Source: Coprococcus comes ATCC 27758 (GTDB lineage: Bacteria; Bacillota; Clostridia; Lachnospirales; Lachnospiraceae). Taken from it: a stretch of DNA of 64,000 bases. Location of the stretch: positions 1,798,001-1,862,000 of the forward strand of contig NZ_CP102277.1 in the NCBI RefSeq assembly GCF_025149785.1. Reading direction: 5' to 3'. Below, in pieces: positions 33,181-43,200 of this stretch (position 1 is its first letter; every line of letters starts with the position of its first letter). The translations under genes and the position numbers were made by a program. Below the pieces are notes generated by a model that searched no databases, was not told the origin of the DNA, and was given only the letters and a program-made list of their open reading frames with translations.

Positions 33181-33295
33181 TTTCCCGATCCTTTTGCCTG
33201 AAAGTTTCACCATTCAACGAGCTTTACTACTCTACGGTTTGCATCTTCGGCGACCATTTATCAAATATCTTTATAAATGATTCTCTCGCAGGAAA
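33181..33295 (-). promoter_or_regulatory. Glycine riboswitch (single aptamer)
   Basis: On the minus strand: P1 TTTCC-x-CGA (33295 inward) pairing with TCG-GGAAA (to 33181), GAGAGA after P1, the conserved block GTCGCCGAAGATGC (33241-33254) and TTTCAGGCAAAAGGATCG (33184-33204). These are the hallmark blocks of the glycine (gcvT) aptamer. Only one aptamer is seen, not the usual tandem. A segment AGAGTAGTA inside the aptamer is complementary to TACTACACTCT just after it, a possible alternative pairing. It most likely turns on grd expression when glycine is abundant. Confidence 0.9.
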
Positions 33296-33363
33296 TATCA
33301 ACCTACTATCTAATTGACTGCATTTTTTATACATTTTGCAGCATCTTTCTTGCTGACATGATT

Positions 33364-33372
33364 ACTATAACA
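33364..33372 (-). promoter_or_regulatory. Possible promoter of the grd operon
   Basis: Minus-strand extended -10 TGT-TATAGT (33364-33372) about 65 bases before the riboswitch aptamer. No good -35 at 17 bases, so only tentative. Confidence 0.35.
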
Positions 33373-33467
33373 CACATTTATACAAAATGCTAGTCTTTTT
33401 ATAGATTTTTTTGTATATTTCTTATTGTTTTTTTCTATAACTATTTTTCAGATATTATACAAATTAT

Positions 33468-34841
33468 CTATTTGCCTTTTTTCTGATTTGGCAGGAAATT
33501 ATTATAGTAATCGTCATGCGTCTTCTTAACAAGACCACTGAGTGCTACCAGTGCAATCGCATTCGGGATAACCATCATACTGTTAAAGCAGTCTGCCATA
33601 TTCCATACAAGGTCTACTTCCTGAAGTGATCCGAGTGCTACGCAGATACACACAATGATTGAGTAAATTTTAACAGCTTTTGCCCCAAACAGGTAACGGA
33701 TGTTTGCTTCACCGAAGAAATACCATCCGATGATCGTTGAGAATGCAAAGAATAACATACAGATCGCGATAAAGATCTCACCGAACTTACCATATAAAGT
33801 AGAGAAAGCATACTGGCTCAGCTGTGCACCTGTAAAACCACTCGTTCTTGATCCTGTTGTGATAATAACAAGTGCTGTCAGGTTAAGAATTACGAATGTA
33901 TCAATGAACACACCGATCATAGCTACAAAGCCCTGTTCAACCGGATGGTTTACTTTTGCTACTGCATGTGCGTGTGGTGTAGAACCCATACCAGCTTCAT
34001 TGGAGAAGAGACCTCTTGCCACACCTTTCTGTACTGCAAGCTTCAAGGTTGCGCCCATTGCACCACCTGCTACTGCTGCCGGTTTAAACGCACCAACAAT
34101 AATGTCATGGAATGCTGCCGGGATTGCTGTAACGTTTGCAAAAATTACGATCAAAGAACCTACTATATAAAATGCTGCCATGATCGGCACGATCAGTTCA
34201 GTAACTTTTGCGATTCGCTTCATACCACCTGTGAATACAAACAAAGAAACAACTGCTATAAAAATACCCATTGCAATCTTCGGAATTCCGAATGCAGTGT
34301 TCCATGATGCTGCGATTGAGTTAGACTGAACTGCATTGCCCATGAATCCAAGTGCAAAGATGATCAGCACTGCAAAAATAGCTGCCAGAACTTTTCCGAA
34401 CGTTCCTTTAAATGCTCCTCGTATGTAATATACCGGACCACCAGTTACGGTTCCGTCATCACTGACCTGCTTGAACTTCTGAGCCATAACCGCTTCTGCG
34501 AAGATCGTTGACATTCCGAGGAATGCGCTGATCCACATCCAGAAGATTGCTCCCGGACCACCGACTGCAATTGCAGTTGCAGCTCCGGCGATATTACCGG
34601 TACCAACCTGAGCGGCGATTGCTGTTGCAAGTGCCTGGAAAGAAGACATTCCGTCTTTTCCGGCATCCCCTTTCTTACTAAAAAGTCCGCCAAAAGTTCT
34701 GTTCCATCCATCTTTAAAACCACGGATCTGGATAAATCCAAGCTTAAATGTGAACAGCAAGCCAATACCTACAAGTGCTATGATCAGCACCGATCCTGTT
34801 AGGACATCATTTACCTTTAATACTAAATCGTTAATACTCAT
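33468..34841 (-). CDS. AGCS family amino acid:cation symporter (likely glycine/alanine uptake)
   Basis: 457 residues, many membrane helices. GGPGAIFWMWISAFLGMST, AAQVGTGNIAGAATAIAVGG, GGPVYYIRGAF and SNEAGMGSTPHAHAVAKVNH are sodium:alanine symporter family signatures. Start at 34841 has AGGAGGG; the upstream frame is not needed. Its place directly upstream of the glycine riboswitch and grd operon suggests it imports glycine with Na+ or H+. It has its own promoter (34896-34924). Confidence 0.92.
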   Translation of the reverse strand: MSINDLVLKVNDVLTGSVLIIALVGIGLLFTFKLGFIQIRGFKDGWNRTFGGLFSKKGDAGKDGMSSFQALATAIAAQVGTGNIAGAATAIAVGGPGAIFWMWISAFLGMSTIFAEAVMAQKFKQVSDDGTVTGGPVYYIRGAFKGTFGKVLAAIFAVLIIFALGFMGNAVQSNSIAASWNTAFGIPKIAMGIFIAVVSLFVFTGGMKRIAKVTELIVPIMAAFYIVGSLIVIFANVTAIPAAFHDIIVGAFKPAAVAGGAMGATLKLAVQKGVARGLFSNEAGMGSTPHAHAVAKVNHPVEQGFVAMIGVFIDTFVILNLTALVIITTGSRTSGFTGAQLSQYAFSTLYGKFGEIFIAICMLFFAFSTIIGWYFFGEANIRYLFGAKAVKIYSIIVCICVALGSLQEVDLVWNMADCFNSMMVIPNAIALVALSGLVKKTHDDYYNNFLPNQKKGK

Positions 34842-34871
34842 ACGGTAACCCTCCTTTTTAATAGACATCCC

Positions 34872-34924
34872 TTATAGTTTTTATCTGTTGAATCTATAAT
34901 AACCTATTTATAGTTTTTATGCAA
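34872..34924 (-). promoter_or_regulatory. Symporter promoter flanked by two identical 13-bp repeats
   Basis: Minus strand TTGCAT (34919-34924), 17-base spacer, TATTAT (34896-34901). The 13-mer TTATAGTTTTTAT (plus strand) occurs at 34908-34920, inside the promoter spacer, and again at 34872-34884, just after the expected start point, 36 bases apart. Two identical copies around the start site look like a regulator site pair. Confidence 0.65.
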
Positions 34925-35196
34925 TATTTTCAGTTAACTTATTTATTTTTTGTGTATTATCACCATGTTATTACGATAACATAATAAATTTGCTCTAAAT
35001 AAGTGCGTTTTTTCGCGCTTTTCTGTGTTTGTCAAAAACTCAGTTTTCATATTTTTCGTCAAATTGTCTAATTAATGACGATTTAATATCTATGCATTTC
35101 CATGGGATTTATAGATTCTTTCAGATGAACGCATTAATTTTTTACTATATTGATATTTCAAAGAAGTTATTTTCAGACCATGAAACATAAATAAAA
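34925..35196. other. AT-rich intergenic region between purB terminator and symporter promoter
   Basis: About 270 bases, strongly AT-rich, with no open frame that I can support and no conserved structure that I recognise. Confidence 0.5.
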
Positions 35197-35241
35197 AGCA
35201 GGAAACAATCTTCCGTCTTACCCGGAAATCTGCTTCCTGCT
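35197..35241 (-). terminator. purB terminator
   Basis: Minus-strand stem AGCAGGAA / TTCCTGCT with a loop that itself contains a small TTCCGG stem, followed by TTTTTATTT. Lies 25 bases after the purB stop codon. Confidence 0.8.
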
Positions 35242-35266
35242 CTTCCATTCTGTTTATTCAGTTATT

Positions 35267-36700
35267 CTATACATTGATCTCTGCTTTTACACCAAGCAGC
35301 TCTTTATTTTCATCCAGGATCGGCCGGATCACATTCTTAAGGAATGCTTCGACCTGTTCTTTGGAACGTCCTACATATTTGGATGGATCCATTGTTTTCT
35401 GAAGATCTTCCAGACTCAGATTAAATGCATCATCTGACGCGATCAGTTCAAGAAGGTTGTTGTCCAGACCTTTTTCTTTAACATTCTTTCCTGCTTCCAT
35501 CGAAAGTTCACGGATTCTTTCATGCAGTTCCTGACGGTCTCCACCAGCTTTTACTGCATCCATCATAATATTCTCTGTTGCCATGAACGGAAGTTCAGAC
35601 ATCAGGCGTTTTTCAATTACTTTTGGATATACAACCAGTCCGTCAACGACATTCAGGCACAGATCCAGAATACCGTCAATCGCAAGAAAACCTTCCGGTA
35701 CACTCAGACGCTTGTTCGCAGAGTCATCCAGAGTACGTTCAAACCACTGTGTAGCAGAAGTAATCGCCGGGTTCAGCGCATCAATCATCACGTAACGGGA
35801 CAGAGATGCGATTCGTTCGCTTCTCATTGGATTTCTCTTATATGCCATTGCAGAAGATCCGATCTGTGTCTTTTCAAACGGCTCTTCCACTTCTTTCAGA
35901 TGCTGGAGAAGACGGATGTCATTGGAGAATTTGTGTGCACTTGCTGCAATTCCGGCAAGAACATTCACAACTCTTGTATCCACTTTACGGGAATAGGTCT
36001 GTCCGGATACCGGATAGCATGCTTCAAATCCCATCTTCTTAGCAATCATTGGATCGATCTTATCAATGGTTTCCTGATCTCCCTCAAACAGTTCCAGGAA
36101 GCTTGCCTGTGTACCGGTTGTTCCTTTTGATCCAAGAAGTTTCAGGCTTCCAAGCACATAATCAAGATCTGCAAGATCCATAGAAAATTCCTGCATCCAC
36201 AGAGTTGCTCTCTTCCCAACCGTTGTCGGCTGTGCTGGCTGGAAATGAGTAAATGCAAGTGTCGGAAGATCTTTATACTGATCTGCGAACTTTGAAAGTT
36301 CATCCAGAACATTAACCAGCTTTTTCTTAACAAGTTTCAGAGCCTCTGCCATGATAATGATATCGGTATTATCACCTACATAACAGGAAGTTGCTCCCAG
36401 ATGAATGATCCCTTTTGCTTTCGGGCACTGCTGTCCATATGCATATACATGAGACATCACATCATGGCGCACTACTTTTTCACGTGCTTTTGCGACATCG
36501 TAATTGATATCCTCTGCATGCTCTTTCAGTTCTGCGATCTGTTCATCTGTAATATTGAGCCCCAGCTCTTTTTCTGTCTCTGCAAGTGCGATCCAGAGTT
36601 TTCTCCATGTCTTAAATTTCATGTCCGGAGAAAAAATATACTGCATCTCCTTGCTGGCATACCGCTCTGAAAGCGGACTTACATACTTGTCGTATCCCAT
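35267..36700 (-). CDS. purB: Adenylosuccinate lyase
   Basis: 477 residues from ATG 36700 (GGGAGG site); the longer frame from 36811 enters purF. Fumarase/aspartase superfamily signature GSSAMAYKRNPMRSE with the catalytic serine loop, and conserved GATSCYVGDNTD and TFHFQPAQPTTVGKR-like blocks (AFTHFQPAQPTTVGKRA). Catalyses two steps of purine synthesis: SAICAR to AICAR and adenylosuccinate to AMP. Thirteen bases after purF, so co-transcribed. Confidence 0.95.
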   Translation of the reverse strand: MGYDKYVSPLSERYASKEMQYIFSPDMKFKTWRKLWIALAETEKELGLNITDEQIAELKEHAEDINYDVAKAREKVVRHDVMSHVYAYGQQCPKAKGIIHLGATSCYVGDNTDIIIMAEALKLVKKKLVNVLDELSKFADQYKDLPTLAFTHFQPAQPTTVGKRATLWMQEFSMDLADLDYVLGSLKLLGSKGTTGTQASFLELFEGDQETIDKIDPMIAKKMGFEACYPVSGQTYSRKVDTRVVNVLAGIAASAHKFSNDIRLLQHLKEVEEPFEKTQIGSSAMAYKRNPMRSERIASLSRYVMIDALNPAITSATQWFERTLDDSANKRLSVPEGFLAIDGILDLCLNVVDGLVVYPKVIEKRLMSELPFMATENIMMDAVKAGGDRQELHERIRELSMEAGKNVKEKGLDNNLLELIASDDAFNLSLEDLQKTMDPSKYVGRSKEQVEAFLKNVIRPILDENKELLGVKAEINV

Positions 36701-36713
36701 AGTCTTATCCTCC

Positions 36714-38150
36714 CTATTCTTCTGACTCAAACGCGTGGGAAATATCTTTTCCCGGAACGCGCATCGGGTAATTTCCTGTAAAACATGCATCGCAGTATCC
36801 AAGATCTCCAACCATGTCTTTCAGCTTATCTATTTCCATATATCCAAGAGAATCTGCTCCGATCATTTCACGGATCTGCTCCGTTGTATGTGAATGAGCA
36901 ATGAGCTGATCATTCGACGGTACATCTGTACCAAAATAACAAGGATGTAAAAACGGTGGCGAACTGATTCTTACATGAACTTCTTTTGCTCCTGCTTTTT
37001 TGAGCATCTTGATGATATTTGCACAGGTCGTTCCACGGACGATGGAATCATCTACCATAACAATACGCTTGCCCCGTACAACCTCTTCAATAACATTCAG
37101 TTTGATCTTCACACTGGACTCTCTCTGACTCTGTTTCGGCTTGATAAAGGTTCTTCCTACATAACTGTTCTTGTGGAATGCCATACCGTAAGGGATTCCG
37201 GAATATTCCGAATATCCTTTTGCCGCAACCAGTCCGGAATCCGGCACACCGACAACCAGATCAGCCTCTACCGGATAAGACTGTGCAAGAGCCTTTCCTG
37301 CAACAATCCTTGCATGATATACATTGATGTTGTCGATTACGCTGTCCATACGTGCAAAATAAATGTACTCAAAAATACAACGTGCCTGCTTTTCAGGTGG
37401 AATCTGCATACTTTTGTCCGAAGATACTCCATGCTTTGTAAAGCTGACAATCTCTCCCGGTTCCACGTCACGGATAAAGTCTGCACCAACTGCTGCAAGG
37501 GCACAGCTTTCCGATGCCAGGAACCAAGTATTATCTCTCTTGCCGATACAGAGTGGTTTGAGACCAAATGGATCTCTCGCTCCGATCATCTTACGCGGGC
37601 TTGATACAACCAGTGCATATGCGCCTTCAATTTTCTTCATTGCATTCCTGACCGCATCCTCTGCCTTTGAAACCTTCAGACGCTCTCTTGCAATATGATA
37701 GGCAATCACTTCCGAATCAATCGTTGTCTGGAAGATTGCTCCGGTATATTCCAGTTCATGACGAAGCTCGATCGCATTCGTCAGATTACCATTATGGGCA
37801 ATCACCAATGTACCTTTCACATAATTCAGAACCAGTGGCTGTGCATTTTCCGCACGAGTTCCCCCTGCTGTCGAATACCGCACATGTCCGACGCCAAGGT
37901 TTCCCTTTAATTTGCCAAGTTCTTCCTCATCGAATACTTCATTGACTAGTCCTAGTCCCTTTCTGAAATGAACTTTCCGCTTGCCATAGGTATCTGTCAC
38001 TGCAATTCCGCAGCTTTCCTGCCCTCTGTGCTGAAGGGCAAACAAACCATAGTACACTGACGGCGCAACATCGCCACCATCCATATCATAGGCACCGAAT
38101 ACACCACATTCTTCACCTAAACCAGTCTCTACTCTTTCAAGTTCGCTCAT
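36714..38150 (-). CDS. purF: Amidophosphoribosyltransferase
   Basis: 478 residues from ATG 38150 (AGGAGA site). N-terminal propeptide of 14 residues before Cys15 in EECGVFGAYD, which becomes the glutamine-hydrolysing N-terminal nucleophile. PRPP-binding loop VMVDDSIVRGTTCANIIKML and C-terminal region SLGYMEIDKL. The four cysteines usual for the Fe-S type can be seen in part (C-x-F at CYFGTD, CDACFTG). First committed step of purine synthesis. Operon with purB. Confidence 0.95.
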   Translation of the reverse strand: MSELERVETGLGEECGVFGAYDMDGGDVAPSVYYGLFALQHRGQESCGIAVTDTYGKRKVHFRKGLGLVNEVFDEEELGKLKGNLGVGHVRYSTAGGTRAENAQPLVLNYVKGTLVIAHNGNLTNAIELRHELEYTGAIFQTTIDSEVIAYHIARERLKVSKAEDAVRNAMKKIEGAYALVVSSPRKMIGARDPFGLKPLCIGKRDNTWFLASESCALAAVGADFIRDVEPGEIVSFTKHGVSSDKSMQIPPEKQARCIFEYIYFARMDSVIDNINVYHARIVAGKALAQSYPVEADLVVGVPDSGLVAAKGYSEYSGIPYGMAFHKNSYVGRTFIKPKQSQRESSVKIKLNVIEEVVRGKRIVMVDDSIVRGTTCANIIKMLKKAGAKEVHVRISSPPFLHPCYFGTDVPSNDQLIAHSHTTEQIREMIGADSLGYMEIDKLKDMVGDLGYCDACFTGNYPMRVPGKDISHAFESEE

Positions 38151-38255
38151 CGTTTTGTCTTCTCCTATTTGTTGTATCCGCTTAATTTTTACATAGAGAG
38201 TATAATACATGATTTTCCGAAAATCAATACACAGCCTTGAACTTTCTCCCGTACA

Positions 38256-39017
38256 CTATGCTCTTCTGTACTCTTTTTTCCATTCTTCAAACAGTTCCTT
38301 TGACGGTTCGATGTTGATATTTTCTCTCACTTTTTCTATCTTTTCTGTAAGTTTGTTGTCAATTTCCAAAAGGATTTCATTGCCCATGACCATCTTCTGA
38401 TATTCATCCTGCGGCATGTATCTGGAACTTGCATACAGGTAACCTTCGAGCATTTTATTATCTTCACAGATCTTATACGCCTTCTCATACATTCTCGCCG
38501 ACTCTTCATACAGAAATGCTCTCCCATATGCTCCGGCAAGACACGCAGACACGCGACCATAAAAACGCTTATCTACCGAATCATCCTTTTCTCCGTTGAC
38601 GATCGACATGTAAACCAGGATTGCCGATTCCAGTTCTCCACTTTCCATCAGCTTATCTGCTTTGTATTTCTGACGTTCTACTTCTTTCTGGTTCTTGAGT
38701 TTCTCCAGAACATTCTGGATGTGTGCCATTTCACCCGGTGTGTAGATTCTGGATTCATGTAGCACAAGAACCACAAATTTCTCCACGGAACCATGATTCC
38801 GGATCAGTTCCACCAGCTTTACTGCAAGATCCTGCATTTCCAGTTCATCTGCGATCCATCTGCAGAGCTGCTCATTCATGATCGTATAATCGATCAGATA
38901 CAGATTGTTGCACAGATAATAACACAGCTCTTCCAGTGTACTGATCCTTGTATGGATCCTCGAAATTTCATAGGGATGTTTTGCCTTTTTCTTATGACAA
39001 AGAATTAAACTGCCCAT
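38256..39017 (-). CDS. Helical-repeat protein of the DUF5716/DUF5717 cluster, 253 aa
   Basis: All-helical protein with TPR-like segments (YGRVSACLAGAYGRAFLYEESARMYEKAYKI, residues ~165-200) and a charged coiled-coil-like stretch (~115-145). No named family. Its start overlaps the end of the DUF5716 gene by 26 bases, so both are co-translated. A scaffold or partner for the two larger proteins is the simplest guess. No signal peptide or membrane segment. Confidence 0.75.
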   Translation of the reverse strand: MGSLILCHKKKAKHPYEISRIHTRISTLEELCYYLCNNLYLIDYTIMNEQLCRWIADELEMQDLAVKLVELIRNHGSVEKFVVLVLHESRIYTPGEMAHIQNVLEKLKNQKEVERQKYKADKLMESGELESAILVYMSIVNGEKDDSVDKRFYGRVSACLAGAYGRAFLYEESARMYEKAYKICEDNKMLEGYLYASSRYMPQDEYQKMVMGNEILLEIDNKLTEKIEKVRENINIEPSKELFEEWKKEYRRA

Positions 39018-40281
39018 TGCTGCCTCCTAATTCAATGATCTTCTCCAACCGGAATCCTGATGGCGCAAAAAATTCGCCAAATCCCATATCTTCAAAAATA
39101 ATATGACAGGTCTTTTCATCCGAGAAGAATGTACTAATTTTCAGACGAAGCGCATAGTTTTTCCGGTCCGGCATACCTTTCAGAGAAACCGACTCCACAA
39201 GATGCCTGCCGGTCACCAGAGAATCTACATGGATCTCAATATCCTCTGTATCACCAAGAAGCACCTCGAACTGTCTGTCTGATTCGTACCAGTGATTGCC
39301 CCAGGATACCAGTGGGTACCAGCCTTCTTCTCCATTCACGCGCATCCGCACGGAAATCTGCTCGGTCAGTTTTGTCTCATCCAGGTAGACTGGTGCATCT
39401 GACTGTTCCTCTTTTCTGCGCTGCGCTGTATAACACGCTCCTTTACTGTACAGATTATTTCCCATAAACGCACGGCGTCCGTTACAGAGAACGCGCAGAG
39501 AATTCGGATACCAGTTATTTTCAAATCCATCTCCTGTCAAAAAGACAGAAGAGATCATCTTCTTGTTGAATACACTCTGGATAAAACGTTTAAAATGCTC
39601 ATCTGCCGCTTTTGCCTTCTCAACATGCAGCACCGGATAAACTGCTTCCAGTTCTTCCATACGTGCATCTGCCACCTTGTCCACCGTCACAAAGCTTTCT
39701 CTGCTTTTCTGCGAACTGTTCTTCAGTTCCCGCAACATATATGCCCGGATCACATCCTCGTCACAGTAAAAAAGTGCCGCTTCATACTGCCATAATTCTT
39801 TCGGCTGGTTAAACATATAATGACAGAAGCTTTCCTTGTAGTCCTGAACATAAATATTTTCCTTTGCCACTCCGAGTTTCTGTCCGATTCCCTTCAGCAA
39901 GACGCGGATGTCTTCGTTTTTCTCCGGGACTGTAAACGTGATGCTTTCAATTTCTTCAAATCCGTTCAACGTGTACTTTACAAAATCCGCCAGCAGCTGG
40001 ACGCCTTCATATTCCTGTCCGTCTACCTCAATTTTCCTATTGCCAAGCGCACACTCCCAGATCCCTTCCACGCAGATACTGTCCCTTACCGTAGACATCC
40101 TTCTTGCCTGTCTTCCGTAAGTCCAGGTCTCTTTATAATAGTTCATCACCAGAGGAATCTGATTGTTCTCTTTTTCAATTCCGGTATCCACCGTCTCCGG
40201 TTCCTGTGTTTTTTCATTATAATAACTGATCTGACACATCTTTGCATTGATGTCATATCCTATAATACTTCCATGTGTCAT
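38992..40281 (-). CDS. DUF5716 protein with Hsp70/actin-like ATPase features
   Basis: 429 residues. The N-terminus SIIGYDINAKMCQISYY (5-21) resembles the phosphate-1 loop of the actin/Hsp70/sugar-kinase fold (IGxDxG...). Residues 246-286, VFLTGDGFENNWYP ... LYSKGACYTA, resemble the adenosine motif (LTGGxS..P...) and the following A.GAA helix of DnaK. From ~300 a beta-rich C-terminal domain follows. So a DnaK-like ATPase or a pseudo-ATPase is likely. I believe this is DUF5716, seen in Lachnospiraceae next to DUF5717. Role unknown. Confidence 0.75.
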   Translation of the reverse strand: MTHGSIIGYDINAKMCQISYYNEKTQEPETVDTGIEKENNQIPLVMNYYKETWTYGRQARRMSTVRDSICVEGIWECALGNRKIEVDGQEYEGVQLLADFVKYTLNGFEEIESITFTVPEKNEDIRVLLKGIGQKLGVAKENIYVQDYKESFCHYMFNQPKELWQYEAALFYCDEDVIRAYMLRELKNSSQKSRESFVTVDKVADARMEELEAVYPVLHVEKAKAADEHFKRFIQSVFNKKMISSVFLTGDGFENNWYPNSLRVLCNGRRAFMGNNLYSKGACYTAQRRKEEQSDAPVYLDETKLTEQISVRMRVNGEEGWYPLVSWGNHWYESDRQFEVLLGDTEDIEIHVDSLVTGRHLVESVSLKGMPDRKNYALRLKISTFFSDEKTCHIIFEDMGFGEFFAPSGFRLEKIIELGGSNGQFNSLS

Positions 40282-40296
40282 GAAGTATTTCCTCCT

Positions 40297-43200
40297 TTAG
40301 TAAGCAACAAAAATATCCTCAGCAAGCTGTTTTTCTGTTGCAAATTCCTTCATCGCGATTGCCAGTGCTTCATTCTTCAGTGATGTCATATCATTCAGTC
40401 TTCCAAATTTTCCGATTGGTCTCACCTCACGCGGCTTATAGTCACTTTTTTCCGTAACCGTCACCTTATCCTTATTCGTCTCTGTAAAATAATAACGCAG
40501 AGATTCATCACCAAACAAAATAAAGCTCTTGATATAAGTGTCTTCATATGCCGGAAGCAGTATTTCTTCCTGATAATTCATATTATCACTTTCGCCTTTC
40601 CGTATCTGGTAGGAAATTGCCACTTTGCTTCCAGGTTTTGCGTGATATTCGATCATCGTCTTATCATAAAGCTGCACTTCTCTGAGCCAGTTCTCCGGAT
40701 ACTTCAAATAGAAAGAAAAATACAGCTGTTTTTCACACATTTCGCGCAGGAATTCCCGTAGCATCGGTTCCAGTTCCTGATGCACTTCCCTGCTGGAATA
40801 ATATTTTAGCAGGGCGATCTTACAGATATCCGGAAGATCTTCCTCTTTGCGGTATTCATTTGCGATGATTACAAAAATACATCCTTTTACCTGGCGTCCG
40901 TTCACCACATATTCTCTTGAAACATAAGCAAGATATGCTCTCTTTAAACGGAAATACGTTCTTCCTTCATAATAATCCGCAAAAATTTCTTCCTCACCAA
41001 ACATAGTTTCCGAGAAAAGCATCTGCGTAATGATTCTTTCTGAAAGCTTGTAGGTTGTAATATCATAATCTCTTGCCACATGCCAGAGTTTCTTCATATT
41101 ACGGGTCGATCCACAATAATACTCAGCAAGATAAGACAGCGTCTGCTTATCATACTGATCTTTCAGAAACAGTTCAAAGCATAATGCCAGAAGAAAATCA
41201 TCCTCCTCCGTACCTTCTTCACGCAGGCGCATACTGCACATTTTAAACACTTCTTTTTCATCTGCCATCTCCAGCCCGTGCTCTCTAAGCATATCCCAGG
41301 TCAGTTCTTTTTTCTCTTTCTTTCGTTCCTCTTCCTCATGCTCTTCCTGATATTTTTTGCAGATTTCCATATACCGGTTCTCATAGAACATCCTCATAGT
41401 CTCATATGGAATGGAATCAATGTAATGGCGGCCGTCTTTTGATTCCCAGACAATCCGTGCGTCTTTATTGTATAAATATACAATCACTCCATCCGCACTG
41501 TACTGTACTTTCTGACTGATCGTTCCGTCAGGCTCGATTACCATGACAAACGCCATGTTCTTTACCGTTGTCTTAATCTCATAAGCATGGCAGATATCAT
41601 AAACTGCTCGGATTCTTTCCGGTGTCATATCCCGCTCAGTACAGCAGCGTTTGTAAATAATATGCAGAATATCATTGATCCTTCGATTCTCAAGCTGCAT
41701 CCAGGCAAACCGCTCCATCTGCTCTCTGTAAGCACTGTAAAGCTCACTGCTTTCTTCCTCACAGTTAATCAGATTTGCATACAACACCGCTGCTTTTTTA
41801 TATTCCAGTGTGTTTCCATGCCGGAAGTAAAGTAATACGGATTTTGGAAACTGTCTGTCCAGATATTTGTCATCCACAGTCATCATATAATATTCAAAAA
41901 GCTGCGCAATCTTCAGATCTTCTTTTACTGCCAAGGCATACCACTTAAAGCATTCCGGTGTTGTCCGATTGCCACGGATCAGATGGGTACAAATTGCTGT
42001 CAGAATCTGTGGATCCGGGAAAATCCGATAAACCTTCTGCATCACAACATCCAGATTCTTATCATAAGTCCGCTGTTGGGATGCAAGGTTCGCCATATAA
42101 AGCGCAATTTCCTTCGTCAGGACTCCGTGCTTCTGCGCAAAATTGAGAATCTGTACTTCAAATGCCGAGAGCTTTTTCAGACAGGTTGGCTTCTCCAGAA
42201 AACACCGGTATGCCTGCCAATACAGAATTACCTGGTTCGCACCGTTGCTGCAGTGGCGTTCCAGAACCTGTAATTTTTTGCTGTAGTTTTTATATTCCGG
42301 ATCAATGTCAATCAGCATACACACAAGCTCCCATGAAGTTGGTTCTTTCATATATGCCTTATTCAGTTCTTCAATTGCTTTGTTAACCTGGCTGCCTGAT
42401 TTTCTCAAAAGCGCAGTCAGATACAGATAATACGATGAAATGACCGAATCCTTATTCACTGAGAAACGGCTGTAATTGTAATCATCCAGAATACCACTGG
42501 CCTTGTCCGGCTCCTTACAGAGCAGGTTAAGATGTGCATCAAACAATGGATAAACATCTCCGTCTTCTGAATATATATCCAGTCCCTTCAGTTTTTCTCT
42601 TGTTGCATCCGCCCAGGCTGTCAGATCCTTTCCTTCCGCATTGCACGCAAGGAAATCCTTTATGATTGATGCAATCGTCTTATCTGCCACACGTCTGTTC
42701 TCTGCATGATCTTTGTGATTGGCCAACATTACCTCATAGGTCAGCGATTCATACGGACTTTCAAAAACAATCTGTCCATAATTATTTCCCGCATGAGCCT
42801 TTTCCGGATGAATGATATAACTGAAATCAAACAGATTTCCCACAAAATCGTCCGTTGTAAAGTTATCCCTTCCAATCTGGATAAAATCACCGCTCACATG
42901 CACCTTCACCGGCATAAATCCCCAAGTATTCTTTGTAAAATGAATAATCTCACGGGTTGCTTCTTTTAAATTGCGGAAGGTTCTCTGATTCCGTCCCATT
43001 GTCAGGAAAATACATTCTTTCTGTTTGATTCCGACCAGAAATTCTTCCATCGCCTGCTCACCGAGAGACCATTTCCTAATATTATCATAAAGTGCCTTTA
43101 TCCTTGGCTCTTCATACTTTATCACGTCATAAAAATCGCGTGATCTGAAAAGACGGTGTGCCTCAATAAAGTTCTCCATCGCCAGCCTTTTAAAATCACG

